In this document: piece by piece, positions 1 to 10,249 of the stretch | Layout of the letters: every line of letters starts with the position of its first letter | How positions within the stretch are numbered: position 1 is the stretch's first letter | Source of the DNA: Cyathus striatus | Taxonomy: Eukaryota > Basidiomycota > Agaricomycetes > Agaricales > Nidulariaceae | Assembly (NCBI GenBank): GCA_025738555.1 | Contig: JAOVFP010000023.1 | Location: 682,001 to 746,000 of the forward strand | DNA: 64,000 nt | Reading direction: 5' to 3' | Program-made: the position numbers and the translations under genes | The notes under the pieces: generated by a model | Told to the model about the DNA's origin: nothing | What the model saw: the letters and a program-made list of their open reading frames with translations, nothing else | The model's database searches: none

Positions 1-1757
1 CATGCGTATCATCTGTAAGATTGGGTTCATTAGATGCAGTGGGCGCCGTTGACTGAAACGTCGATTTCCGAGGAGAAGAGGGAGAGTGTTGATAACCTTC
101 AGCTACGCTTTCCAGTGATGCTTTCAGAGCTGCCTGCAGTTCAGCATCTTCGTCATCGTACACTCTAGCTCCCGAAACACCAGATGGCATGTCGCTCCAT
201 GTATTAGACATTTCAAAATCTTTATCTTCATCTCCAACTCTACCTCTAGAGCCACTGCCGTTCCTAATTAGAGCTTCACTCTCTGCGATTGCGCGGCGAA
301 GATCTTCTTCTTCCTGCTCCTCTTGACGTTGTCTCTCTTCACGGCGTCTCTCGAAAGCAGCAGCGTCCTCCGGATCATGAAACAATTCACGCTGTGCCAA
401 TTCTTGTTGTTCGCGCATCCTACGCAGCATCACAAGATTCCTTTCTCTACTGGCTTCTACCGGGTCAATGTCTGCATGGCCTGGAATATTAAGTCCTCCT
501 GATGATGTGACGGTTGGCAGAGTTGGTGTGTGTGTACCCGATTGTGGGTGAGTGGTAGGCAGGGTATCAGTATCAGAAGGAAGAGGAATCAGAGCTCTCG
601 CGAGGCGTGGAGGTGCACTTGAAGGCTGATCACTCAGTAACGCAGAGTCATGAGTGTTTCCCAGAAGCGAAGCTTGAAGAGCTGCTTGAAGTTCATAGTC
701 CTCGTCCTCGATGCCCTCGATATGCTCCATGGAATGATGCTGTGATGAACTAGCACCTTGTAGCCCTGGAACTCGAGAAAGAGTGACCTCGACATTTGGT
801 GGTTCCACGTAATCTGGTTCTGGGAAAGTGGCAACCTCATCGGCGTGTGTTCGGGGTAACCCAAGAGGAGCAGTCGGATTTGCCTGGGTTACAGCAAAAA
901 CGGAGTAACCTATGATATATACAAATTAAATTAACGAAGAGGTGATTACACAGCATGAAGTACGAACCTTCTGCTTCTGCCTGTTGCAGCACCATCCCAA
1001 GGTATGTCTTGCTTACCCACTGTGGTGCCTCCAAAAATGAATTGAGATTAAACCACTGACCCTCTCCTGAATCAAGGCTTATATCTGACGTTGCGGGGCC
1101 AAATCTTCGTAGCGTAAACCAGTGCTGCTCCAGATTAAGTATGAAGGCTAGTTGAGTACTAGATATATATTTGGTGAATTGATGATGGGAAAGAGAATAG
1201 TTTGTTCATACTGGGGGTAATTTTGGAAGGGTCTCATCTGCTCGCTTCTCCATCTAACAAGACTAAGTAGAGGTGATATTTAAGGAATTGCTAAAGGGAA
1301 TGGAATGTCACAAAAACAGCGTACCTCAGGCCCCATACACTCAGCCCACGCTCGAGTACTTGTAAGGAGAAAAATCCTATTAAACTCTGAGTTAGCATGG
1401 TGCTTACTTTTGGTAAGGAATCAAGACGACCTGTATCATCCATATTTCTGCTCCCTGATGCAATTTCATCATCATGATAACTATCTTCCAGATCGTCTAA
1501 ATCTTGAGCAATGTGAGAGAGATCGGGCGCTGTGAACTTGGCGCAGACGGATGTTAGACTGCGGTTAATGTATGTAAATGGCAAAGACGTACGTAGTTTC
1601 CTTCTGCAAAGAGACGTGTTAGTGTTTGAAAGGTTTATATTATGGTATATTGATGCTCACGGAGGAGGGAATTGAGAGCGTGCTGGGCACATAGCATGGA
1701 GCCTGGTTCCTGCTTTTCATGGTATATAATAGATTTGAGATGTTCAAGATTTGACAT
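1..1757 (-). CDS. Ataxin-3-like Josephin deubiquitinase (3' end outside window)
   Basis: A cysteine protease of the Josephin (MJD) family that removes or edits ubiquitin chains. Exon 1 reads from the ATG at 1757 and soon gives MLCAQHALNSLL, which holds the catalytic Cys. After two short introns come GNY..PDLSHIAQDLDDLE and NMDDTG. The catalytic His lies in EQHWFTLRRFG (about 1100-1125) and the third catalytic residue in QWFNLNS (about 1050). Downstream are three ubiquitin-interacting motifs: DEDYELQAALQASLLG (about 660-710), EEEDLRRAIAESEALIR (about 265-310) and DDEDAELQAALKASLE (about 110-155). A charged, Glu/Arg-rich helix precedes the second. The order Josephin then UIMs is that of ataxin-3; no polyglutamine tract is visible in the part seen. 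The frame is still open at position 1, so the C-terminus lies outside. It is head-to-head with ATG27. Family assignment is firm; exact intron edges are inferred. Confidence 0.9.
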
Positions 1758-2098
1758 GATGTACGGGCAAAAGGTAGTGCTTGATAGTGTCGTCAGTGAA
1801 TCTAAGGGTTGGCGAGGAGCACGAGAGCGACGCGTACGCGGTAAATCAATTGCAAGTAACCTCAGCCTAGCATGTTGTAGTCACGTGAACATATGCTCGC
1901 CGGCGTCCCTTCGCGTCACACTAGCGATATACTACGCCCTAAAGCTGCAGCCCATATTTCCTCCCTCTGTATTTTATTCTGATACGACGCTCTCTCTGAA
2001 GCCTTACAGCCATCCAATCATCCTCCGCGTCTCGAACTATTCTCTCGGCCTGGTTTCGTCCACTTTAGCCCTTCCAAGCTTCTTAGCAACTTCTTACT
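1758..2098. promoter_or_regulatory. Shared promoter between ataxin-3 homolog and ATG27
   Basis: A 341-nt head-to-head spacer. It contains pyrimidine-rich stretches close to the ATG27 start (about 1950-2095) and a CACGTG E-box-type palindrome near 1882. No separate gene is seen. An open frame over part of it has no family signature and overlaps the ATG27 start. Confidence 0.45.
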
Positions 2099-3197
2099 AT
2101 GATCCTCCGACCGCATATCATACTTACTATTTCATTCTTCATTCCATTTCTCTGTCATATTTTCGCCGTCAGAGCAGATGAATCCTCAGAACCTTGTCGT
2201 ATCAAGGTTGACTCTTTCACATTTGACCTTACACAAGTTGCCGGAGAACACATCGTCAATCGCACACAAGATTCTCCTCCAACTACAACCATTGAATCCT
2301 TGCGATTCAATCTGTGTGCTGAGTTAGACCGTTTGGATGATATTCCTGACAAGGATCAAGTAAGTCAGGTATATGTAATTATAATGACCCTGCTCATGTA
2401 TGTTCTAGTGTCCGAGTGGAACTCATGCTTGCTTAACCAAAGTCAACATGCGGGAAAATGAGCCTGATCGTGTGGTGTCTGTAATTCCGCTAGCGCAAAA
2501 AGAGAAACTCGAGCCCAAGTATGCTGTGAGCTCTTCATGTCTGTAATCCCTTCCTTATTGCATCCCTTGGTTGCATATGCTTAATAATTGTCTCGTAGCT
2601 CCAAAGTATCTGTCTGTACAATTGCATGGACCGGAATACCCGAACCCCTTGACATCCGTCCCTACACCCCAATTACTCAATCTTACTCTTTTCTGCGAAC
2701 CACAAGAAACCTCCTCCCCTAAAATCATTGCGTATGACTTTTCTCGGCTGGATTTAGAATGGCTCAGTCCCGCTGGGTGTGGCTTCAAAGATGACAATGA
2801 TATTCCCAAAGATGATCCAAAGGGGGACGACTCCAAGGAGGAAGAACAAGTTGGGAGTGGTATTGGCTGGTTCTTCCTAGTGTATGTTCAACCACAATTC
2901 TCTTGAATATTCTTCTAACTTCATCCTTCATCCAGAGTTCTGCTTGCCTTCGTTGGTTACTTTGGTTTGGGTGCATACTACAACTACTCGACATATGGCG
3001 CAAGGGGTCTTGATCTCATTCCGTGCGTTCAAATATATATTGTCTCAAATGTTATTTTTTGAACTAACTTATATCCTGTTAGTCATCGAGACTTCTGGAG
3101 AGAAGTACCGTACATGATCGGTGATGTTTTCTCGCATCTCTGCTCTAATATTCGTCCCAGGCGATCAGTGAATCGTGGTGGTTACATAGCGGTGTGA
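2099..3197 (+). CDS. ATG27: Autophagy-related protein 27 (type I membrane protein)
   Basis: Atg27 is a single-pass membrane protein that cycles between Golgi, endosome, vacuole and Atg9 vesicles and supports Atg9 delivery in autophagy. The chain starts MILRPHIILTISFFIPFLC, a signal peptide. A cysteine-bearing luminal domain of the mannose-6-phosphate-receptor type follows, with EPCRIKVDSFTFDL, FNLCAELDRL, LTLFCEPQE and SPAGCGF. An acidic linker leads to one transmembrane helix (GIGWFFLV...FVGYFGLGAYYNY) and a short cytosolic tail. GARGLDLIPHRDFWREVPYM is the hallmark of Atg27 tails. At least four introns of about 50-60 nt interrupt it, near 2360-2408, 2525-2600, 2880-2935 and 3024-3080. The start is the first ATG that opens a signal peptide. 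Its 3' end faces DUO1. Confidence 0.9.
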
Positions 3198-3514
3198 TGT
3201 AGTAGTGTAATTGGTAGTATAATCATTTTCTGTGATACCCGGTTCCAAGCATGCATCCGCGTTACAGTTACATTATCTCTCTACCTTCTCAGCTCTGTAA
3301 CATAGGCACTAAATATAATTTTTCATGGGACAATCACTTGTGGAACCTTCTTAAGCCCATGTATTGCTGCGTAGCGGGTGTGTTCGAAGGTGGGATGCCC
3401 TGGGATGCCTGATCTATGATGTCATCAAGACCTACTGTAAGTGCACTCTACTAAGCACCGTTGATTTACTATTTGAACCTTGGGGAATTAATTGACGGTT
3501 ACAAGTGACATTTC
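3198..3514. other. 3'-3' spacer between ATG27 and DUO1
   Basis: A 317-nt convergent spacer expected to hold both 3' UTRs and poly(A) sites. AT-rich runs such as AATATAATTTTTC near 3311 fit that. I see no ORF or structured RNA in it. Confidence 0.5.
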
Positions 3515-4580
3515 TTATCCTCTTCGAGAAAGACCTCGGCTTGTTGATGTAGTTGAGCTGGTAGTCGAGCTGAAGCGCCCACGAGTGGAGGTTGACGGGC
3601 GTCTAATACTTGCTGTTGCCTGGCTTGCAGAAGATACTTGCCACCAACGATGAGAATTGTACATCAGGATAAGATAATACATTTTGCCGGCTTACCTGAC
3701 CTCGAAATTGTAGCAATTCCACGAGATGCTCGCATGGAGGTACGGGTTCCACGCACACCTCTGGTACCTCGAGCAACGGTCCGTTCCTTTTTCTCTTGCT
3801 CCAGACGGCTTTTTTCTTGTTCCAATTTCTCGAGTTCTTCTCGCTCTCGCCTTTCGCGTTCGCGTTGCTCTTCTAGAACTTTCTCCTCAGCTTCCCGTCG
3901 GTCTCTTTCAATCTTTTCAAGATATTCGCGTTCAATGGTTTCCTCATCCTAAGACAGGTGTCATACAACCACAACGATGACGCTAAAGGGGAGCTCTTAC
4001 GGCAACAGCTCCCTCCCATTCTTCGTCGAAAATCAGCTTCGTGAATTCTTCAGATCTGGAGAGAATATTGATATACTTGTTGAGCAACGCATCAGTCTGA
4101 TCTAATTGAGAAGCAATGCGCTAAATACAGTGAAAGATTAACGACATTCGTAGTTGTTGTAAGGGAAGCGCACCTCGTTTGCAGATTCTGTAGATTCCAA
4201 TGCTTCATGAAACATAGCAAATGATGTGTTCAGTTTCTTCAAAATAAACATATCACTCCGAAGCTTTTCCTCCCTCTTTTTCGACGAATCTCTCGTCGAT
4301 GCTTGGTTATTATCAAAACTACCGTTCCTCTCCCCGTCATCTTCGCTTTCCTGGACGGATGGCTCACGACATCGGATTCATTACGTGGAGTAACTTGAAG
4401 AGTTTTGGCCAAAAGGCTAAAAGGCTTGCTGAACACGCTATGCTTATCTGAGAGGGAAAGCTCTGAGATTGAAAGGTCCTCGCCAGTAGGGCCGCTCTCT
4501 GATTCACGAGGGAATGATTCAGATAACAGTCGCGATCCGCTCGCCAAGAAACTATCGTCAGAAGACATTGAACCGTCCAT
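3515..4580 (-). CDS. DUO1: DASH/Dam1 complex subunit Duo1
   Basis: Duo1 is one of the subunits of the DASH (Dam1) ring that couples kinetochores to spindle microtubules in fungi. The ATG at 4580 gives a Ser-rich N-terminus (MDGSMSSDDSFLASGSRL). The family core follows: MFILKKLNTSFAMFHEALES, ANERIASQLDQTDALLNKY, and INILSRSEEFTKLIFDEEW, which matches the Duo1 pattern of a helix ending in a SQ/RSE...L...W motif. A long charged coiled coil comes next (EREYLEKIERDRREAEEKVL and on). The tail is basic and repetitive (RGTRGVRGTR, SRGLSRRG) and ends at the TAA at 3515. Four introns are inferred. The first must be about 46 nt, with a weak GTTACT donor near 4395, to keep frame. The RG-rich tail may add microtubule affinity; that is inference. 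Confidence 0.85.
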
Positions 4581-5075
4581 GCTTGTAAATGACTAATAAG
4601 TAACTGAATTGTTTTATAGTTGTTTAACTTGAGGTCCGTTAGTCTGGAGTAAGTATGGTTAAAAATTTACCTTTGTTTAAAAAGAAAATTAGAGCAAGGA
4701 CAGTGTAGGATAAGTACGCGTAGTGTTATCTATATCATTTGGCAGCCTGACACAAATTTAAGCTCCGATTGATTTTTGAATGAAGTGCCTATTAGCCGCT
4801 GGGTCGTTACAGGCCGTTACGCTCCGTTGCAGTTCTGACTTGTGGTACATCAGCTTGTAGCGTAACGCCAAGAGTTCAATTTTGAATTCCCCTAATTACT
4901 CGAAGCCAAAGATAAGCGCTGAGCTTTGCTGAAAGTGCTCGTAAAATCTATGTTCATTCCGCCTGGAGTCGAGGGCGGCAGTGTCTAAGCAGTGTCCACT
5001 ACCAGGTTAAAAATATACCTGTGTTCACTAGTCACTGTTTGCACCTACCTCTGGGCGTTACAGTAACTTACAGAC
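4581..5075. other. Gene-poor spacer upstream of DUO1
   Basis: AT-rich DNA 5' of DUO1. It has several GTTAC-containing words (CGTTACAGG, CGTTACGCT near 4806-4822; GCGTTACAGTAAC near 5055) but no coding signal that I can support. It probably holds the DUO1 promoter. Confidence 0.4.
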
Positions 5076-5412
5076 ATGACTTCTGCTGCATGCACTTGTG
5101 CCGCTGTGCTGCTTTCATCAACTATCTTGTTCGGTGAGTACTCATACAGCATTCGGCATTAAGTTCCTGTGCTGTATTCTATGATCCTCCCAAGGCTATA
5201 CCTCTGCTCAGCACACCTCAAGTTCCTCAACATCGAATTACTTTCTTCGGGGAACACGATATGTGCTGGCAGTATCTTCTTTGTCTTCATCTTTGTGGTG
5301 TCTATTTCCGCATAAATGTTCTACCACGCTCTGGCTGCACCTTTCCCTTCAGTTCGGCTTAATGATTGTAGCACGTCGAAGCAAATCTGTTATACCTTCC
5401 AAGATGTTATAA
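5076..5412 (+). CDS. Doubtful small spliced ORF, hypothetical
   Basis: A possible two-exon ORF of about 90 residues. Exon 1 starts ATG ACT TCT at 5076 and ends at a good GTGAGT donor near 5133. The acceptor CCCAAG near 5195 restores frame, and the ORF ends at TAA 5410-5412. The product begins MTSAACTCAAVLLSSTILFG, then a Ser/Thr-rich stretch, then a second hydrophobic part (LWLHLSLQFGLMIV). That would allow a signal peptide or two membrane segments. I recognise no family, and the composition is not clearly that of a real gene. It could be chance. Confidence 0.22.
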
Positions 5413-5947
5413 CCAATGAGTTCAGAGTTTAGACGTGAAAACATACCCCTAGCGAACAAGGGGTATGATTTAAGGTCAATGGGAATAGGCAGGTACCTAT
5501 GGCTGGTGTGTATTTCGTTGTATTAGCGGTCCCTCTGCTCATGTAAACAACCGGACTTTGACATCTGCCTCTTTTAACAAAAGCGATGGTAGTATGGGGG
5601 TCTTAATTCGACTCTTCACTTCTGGGTTACACTGTGAATTTTTCTTTACGTCATCACCACAATGGTTCAAGTTCTTCATTATTTTTAGGAACGCGCTTTA
5701 ATGTGTAGTAGTGTATATACAAGTTGGTTCCAAAGGGGTTTACAAAATAAGTACATGCAAATGAACGACTTGGAAGTTGGAAGTTGGTTGGAATTTTGGA
5801 AGCAGGTTGAAAGCAAAGAAAACGTTTAAGACTACGAAAGTCAAACGAAAGTACATAATTATATGTTCAAAATCAGGGCCATAGATATACTACGTGATTC
5901 CTTGGTAATTCCGACGTCCGTTCAGTTAGTATCAATTATTAATGGGT
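5413..5947. other. Spacer with short GGAAGTTG tandem
   Basis: AT-rich DNA of 535 nt between the doubtful ORF and the 3' end of the viroplasmin-fold gene. It holds an imperfect tandem of GGAAGTTG near 5770-5795 and nothing else I can support. Confidence 0.4.
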
Positions 5948-6989
5948 TTATATAAGGAGAGGGTCGACCAAACAATGCGGATCTGCAAAAAAAGGTGGTT
6001 GGTTTTGAGTTTATTATATACCAGTAGTACAAAGTACCACGACATAGACAATAGAACTCACCTAGGTGGAAGCGATGGATCGTTCTTTTCCCCATTGGTG
6101 ACCTGGGATCACTTTGTGGGTCATACAGACTCTGTTGGTTATAAGCTTGCAACAGACTATGTGTGCTACTAGACAATGAATCTCCCTCACGGGTGGAGTT
6201 ATAACTTTACGTGTAGAGCGCCATAGAATTATAGGATTCTCGTCATCGCTGGTGTCCGTGTTACTAAGATTCAAAGCCGACGAGATATGCGTTTGTCCGC
6301 TGCCTGGCCCAGGTATAGAGTGAGTGCCACCTAAACGGAAATGATCCCCAGGATACAACACGCCAGAAGTGGTATTCACGGATAAATTGGCATTGTCGTG
6401 GACTAATAAAGGAGAGAGAAGTGGAGAGTCACTGCTTTCTCCATTGGCATCGGAAGGATAGGCAGGCAGCCAGGAAGGACTCCGAACCACAGCGGCAGAT
6501 GCAACCATATTCCTCCTAGCTGAACCCTTCTTTTTCAATGGAAGATATGATGGTGAATTATGAATATTTAATGAGGTTGAGAAGACTGCTTTGGAACTAC
6601 TAGGTGGGGTGGCTGGTGTACCCTGGCCATGACGAGAAGCAGAGAGCTCAGTTTGTGATATATGCATCGCATAAATCTTTTTCTCAGTTTGAGCCAGAAG
6701 AGAAGGTTGGATAGCACCTGGTATCCACTCGCAATTCGGGCTAATTTCAACAACTCTAGTATTACCCTTAGCTTCTTCTTGTTTAAAAAGCCTATAAGCA
6801 ATATCTTTCGACCGAAAGCTTTGGTGCACTGCACCAGGAACTCCTTTGACAAGTGGTGCTACTTCAAGCCTAGCGAGGGCAGATTCAGGGAATGGTTGTG
6901 GAGTCATGAATTTGAACTATAACTACTCACCAGTTGTCGAAAACACCTATATCTTTTCCTACCGTAACAACGTACCATTTTTGGCCCAT
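5948..6989 (-). CDS. Viroplasmin-fold (RNase H1 N-domain-like) protein without RNase H
   Basis: Exon 1 opens at the ATG at 6989 with MGQKWYVVTVGKDIGVFDNW. After an intron (about 6932 to 6874) it continues LEVAPLVKGVPGAVHQSF and RSKDIAYRLFKQEEAKG. The pattern KWYVV..G...GVF..W.E....V.G.PGA.H.SF is the small nucleic-acid-binding fold seen at the N-terminus of eukaryotic RNase H1 and in viroplasmins. No RNase H catalytic domain follows. The rest is Ser/Pro-rich and disordered, with basic patches (LPLKKKGSARR). Two 3' introns are inferred, about 6200-6141 and 6060-5986, giving a tail ending DPHCLVDPLLI and TAA at 5948. If the last introns were retained, the frame would end at 6062. Role unknown; RNA or RNA:DNA hybrid binding is the obvious guess. 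It is divergent from DBP10 over 251 bp. Confidence 0.7.
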
Positions 6990-7240
6990 TGCATGCACAT
7001 ATATATATGAGTCTACTGGCAGAAAGGCGTTCTTCGAGTAATGAGTGCAAGTTTTGATTGAGGCTGTTGGAATTGGTTGGAACTTAAATATAGCGAAGTA
7101 TATACGCCGCGGGTTTTACTGAACGTCACGTGGTGCCGAAAATCGGTAGGACTTGAAGTTGATCTTCAATGATTATCAAACTGAAACTCTTCGGAATCCA
7201 ACAAGGCTATCAAAAGGCCTTCTTCGCGTCTACTTTCCCT

Positions 7241-10213
7241 ATGTCAATGGAGAAGCGCAAACGAGCATCCAGCATTGGGAGTAATATTTCGTTACAATTG
7301 TCTTCGTCCCATTCAGACGATGAGTTAGACATCTCTTCAGCTCTGACAGGAAAGAAACGCAAAGTCACCCGCGAGGATTTTGACGAAGATGATGATGAGC
7401 TTAACGATTTTATCAAAAAGTCCATAGCAAAGAGAGACGTAAAAGATGGGGCACAGATGGTAAAAAAGGTCAAGGGAAAATCAAAGCTTTCTAAAGGGGA
7501 GATTGGAGGAGGAAGTTTCCAGAGCATGGGTGTGTATCTTCAAACTCATAGTGTGAAATATATGTAACATTCAATTTTTTGCAAAGGTCTTCACCCCACA
7601 CTTCTACGTTCGCTGACTCTTCAAGGCTATCGTATACCTACACCGATACAGCGGCTTTCTATTCCAGCATTACTGGCCGATCCACCTCGAGACCTAGTTG
7701 GCATGGCACGTACTGGCTCAGGCAAGTCGCTGGCGTATTTGGCTCCCCTTATACAGCGACTGGGAGGTCGTCATTCGACTGCATTTGGAGCAAGAGCATT
7801 GATAATGTTACCCACACGCGAATTGGCTCTGCAGATACTAAAAGTTGGCAAGGAACTCTCTCGAGGTTGGCAGAGTAAAGATGGCGGCCACGCCGGAGAT
7901 AAAGACGATGATTCTAAAAAAATCTCAGGCCTGAGATGGGGTCTAATCGTTGGAGGAGAAGGATTAGATGATCAGTTCGAAATGATCACAAACAATCCTG
8001 ACATGTATGTTCATTTATAAATGCACGTACTTCCACTAATGCGACATTTTTAAAGCATTATAGCTACACCGGGCCGTCTCCTCCATCTCATCGTGGAGAT
8101 GAATCTTGAATTGAAGTCTGTCCAGTATGTAGTGTTCGACGAGGCTGATCGACTTTTCGAGATGGGGTTTGAAACGGCGCTGAATGAAATCCTCAACCGA
8201 CTTCCTGCCGCACGACAGACCATTCTGTTCTCTGCTACCCTTCCTAAGTCATTGGTCGAGTTTGCCAAAGCAGGCCTACAGGACCCAAAGCTTGTTCGCC
8301 TCGACGCTGAGAGCAAGATCAGTTCTGACCTGAAAATGGCTTTCTTTTCTGTGAAACGAGCAGAAAAAGACGCCTGTTTACTCAGCCTTCTGCGAGACGT
8401 CATTAAGGTGCCTCTCAGTTCCTCGCAGACAGGGAATGATGCCGCATCGACGGGCCAGAAGAAGCGAGGCAAAGAAAAGCACAGTCAACTCACTGCACCT
8501 CATCAGACGCTTATCTTCGTAGCTACCAAGCATCATGTTGAATATCTGACTACACTTCTCTCCACCACTGGTTATTCAGTATCTCATATTTATGGATCGC
8601 TAGATCAAATGGCCCGTACACATCAAATGGAACAGTTCCGTCGTGGTGCAACCAGTATTTTGGTTGTTACAGATGTTGCTGCTCGTGGTATTGATATTCC
8701 TGTCCTGGAAAATGTTGTAAACTACGACTTTCCTCAAGGTGCAAGGGTCTTCGTGCACCGGGTTGGCCGTACAGCGCGAGCAGGCCGCCAAGGTTGGGCT
8801 TGGTCATTCGTAACGAACGTGGAGTTACCATACCTGCTAGATCTTCAGCTTTTCCTTGGTCGGCCCCTTCAAAATGATACTTCTTCCGATGAGGATCGGT
8901 TTTACACACAGTCGCTGATTCTGGGCACCTTCAAGCGCGAAACAATCGACGAAGATGTAGAATATGTAAGGTCACTCGATGATGTTAATCACTCGCTCCC
9001 TTCCCTAAGGGATGTTATGAAGAGAGGTCATTCGATGTATGAACGTAGCAAAGGAAAGGCCAGCCCTCAAAGTTATAAACGTGCAAAGGAAATGATGAAG
9101 GATCCAAAGTGGTTACTTGCAGGTTCTGACTCTGGAATACATCCTGTTCTTTTGCGTGGGGCAGACGGTGCAGAGAAGCGTGAAAAGGAGGATGCTAGGA
9201 AAACCCTTCTCCGCGCGGTCAATTCGTTTAGTCCCTCAGAAACCATATTCGAGACAGGAACTAAGGGAAATACTGCCACTGCTAGCTTGATGAAGGAACG
9301 TCGGAAAGCTTTATCAAAATGCAGGCAGAGATCTGTAACATCCGGAATGCAGGAAAGTGCAGACCAGCCTGAACCTGTGCACTTGGATAAAGTGATGGAG
9401 TTAGCTGATGAGGAAGACATTGCAGTGGGTATAATAATCAGACTGAAAGATTTAAGTGAATTCATAAAATACTTTAGGATGTATTCAACATTTCCGATAA
9501 GAAGCATCCTTTCCGAGATGATGAATTCTACATGTCACATTATCAAGAGGACGCTATGACGGAAAAAGGGTGCGTACACATTGGATCCTAATAATATGTC
9601 ATCTGACGTAAATAATAGATATTCTCTCAACGACGGCGCTTCATCATTCGTAAAACAAGCACAAGGAGTGGCGTTCGATCTTACAACTGATGAAGGAGTA
9701 GCAGATCGCAAGAAGCGCACGCTTAATTGGGATAAAAAGAAAAAGAAATTCATAAAAGGCGGTGGAATTGGCGCAGATAACGTCAAACTGGTTAAAACGG
9801 AGAGTGGCAGTAAACTTCCAGCCACTTACCGCAGTGGTCGATTTGACGAATGGAAAGCAAAAACCCGCATCAGTCTTCCCCGCATAGGTGAAGCAGAGCT
9901 ATCGTCAGGACCTCGACCGGTTTCTACCGGTGCCGGAGGTCGCCGTTTCAGACACAACAAGGTGGTGGCACCTAAGCCTCTGGATAAATTAAGTAAAAAC
10001 TACGAACGAAAGGTTCGACAACTCAAAAATCGTGAAGACACCGACGGTAGTGCATCCAAACCTGGTGCTTCTGGAAAGCGTTATAGCGGAAAGTCTTACG
10101 GACAAGTCAAAAACGAACTTAAAAATAGCGAGCAAATTAGAAAAGAAAGGTCAATAAAGGAGAAGAAAAGGGCAAAGAATGCACGCCCTAGTAGGAAAAA
10201 AGGAAAGCGGTAG
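7241..10213 (+). CDS. DBP10: ATP-dependent RNA helicase DBP10 (DDX54)
   Basis: A nucleolar DEAD-box helicase for 60S ribosome assembly. Two large open frames form one gene: the helicase core and, from about 9620, the conserved C-terminal domain. Motifs in order: Q motif GYRIPTPIQ, motif I ARTGSGKS, Ia PTRELALQ, Ib ATPGRLLHL, II VVFDEADRLFEMGF, III FSATLP, then VTDVAARGIDIP and VI HRVGRTARAGR. The C-terminal block FVKQAQGVAFDLT, WDKKKKKFIKGG, LVKTESGSKLPATYRSGRFD is specific to Dbp10. The tail is Lys/Arg-rich (KKRAKNARPSRKKGKR). I chose the ATG at 7241 (MSMEKRKRASS) because the acidic/basic N-terminus typical of the family starts there; the open frame extends further upstream without resemblance. 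Introns lie near 7530-7585, 8005-8058, 9426-9479 and 9571-9618. It ends 36 bp from the convergent TGT gene. Confidence 0.92.
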
Positions 10214-10249
10214 TAGTTATATTATATGCAACTTCCCATTTCTATCCTG

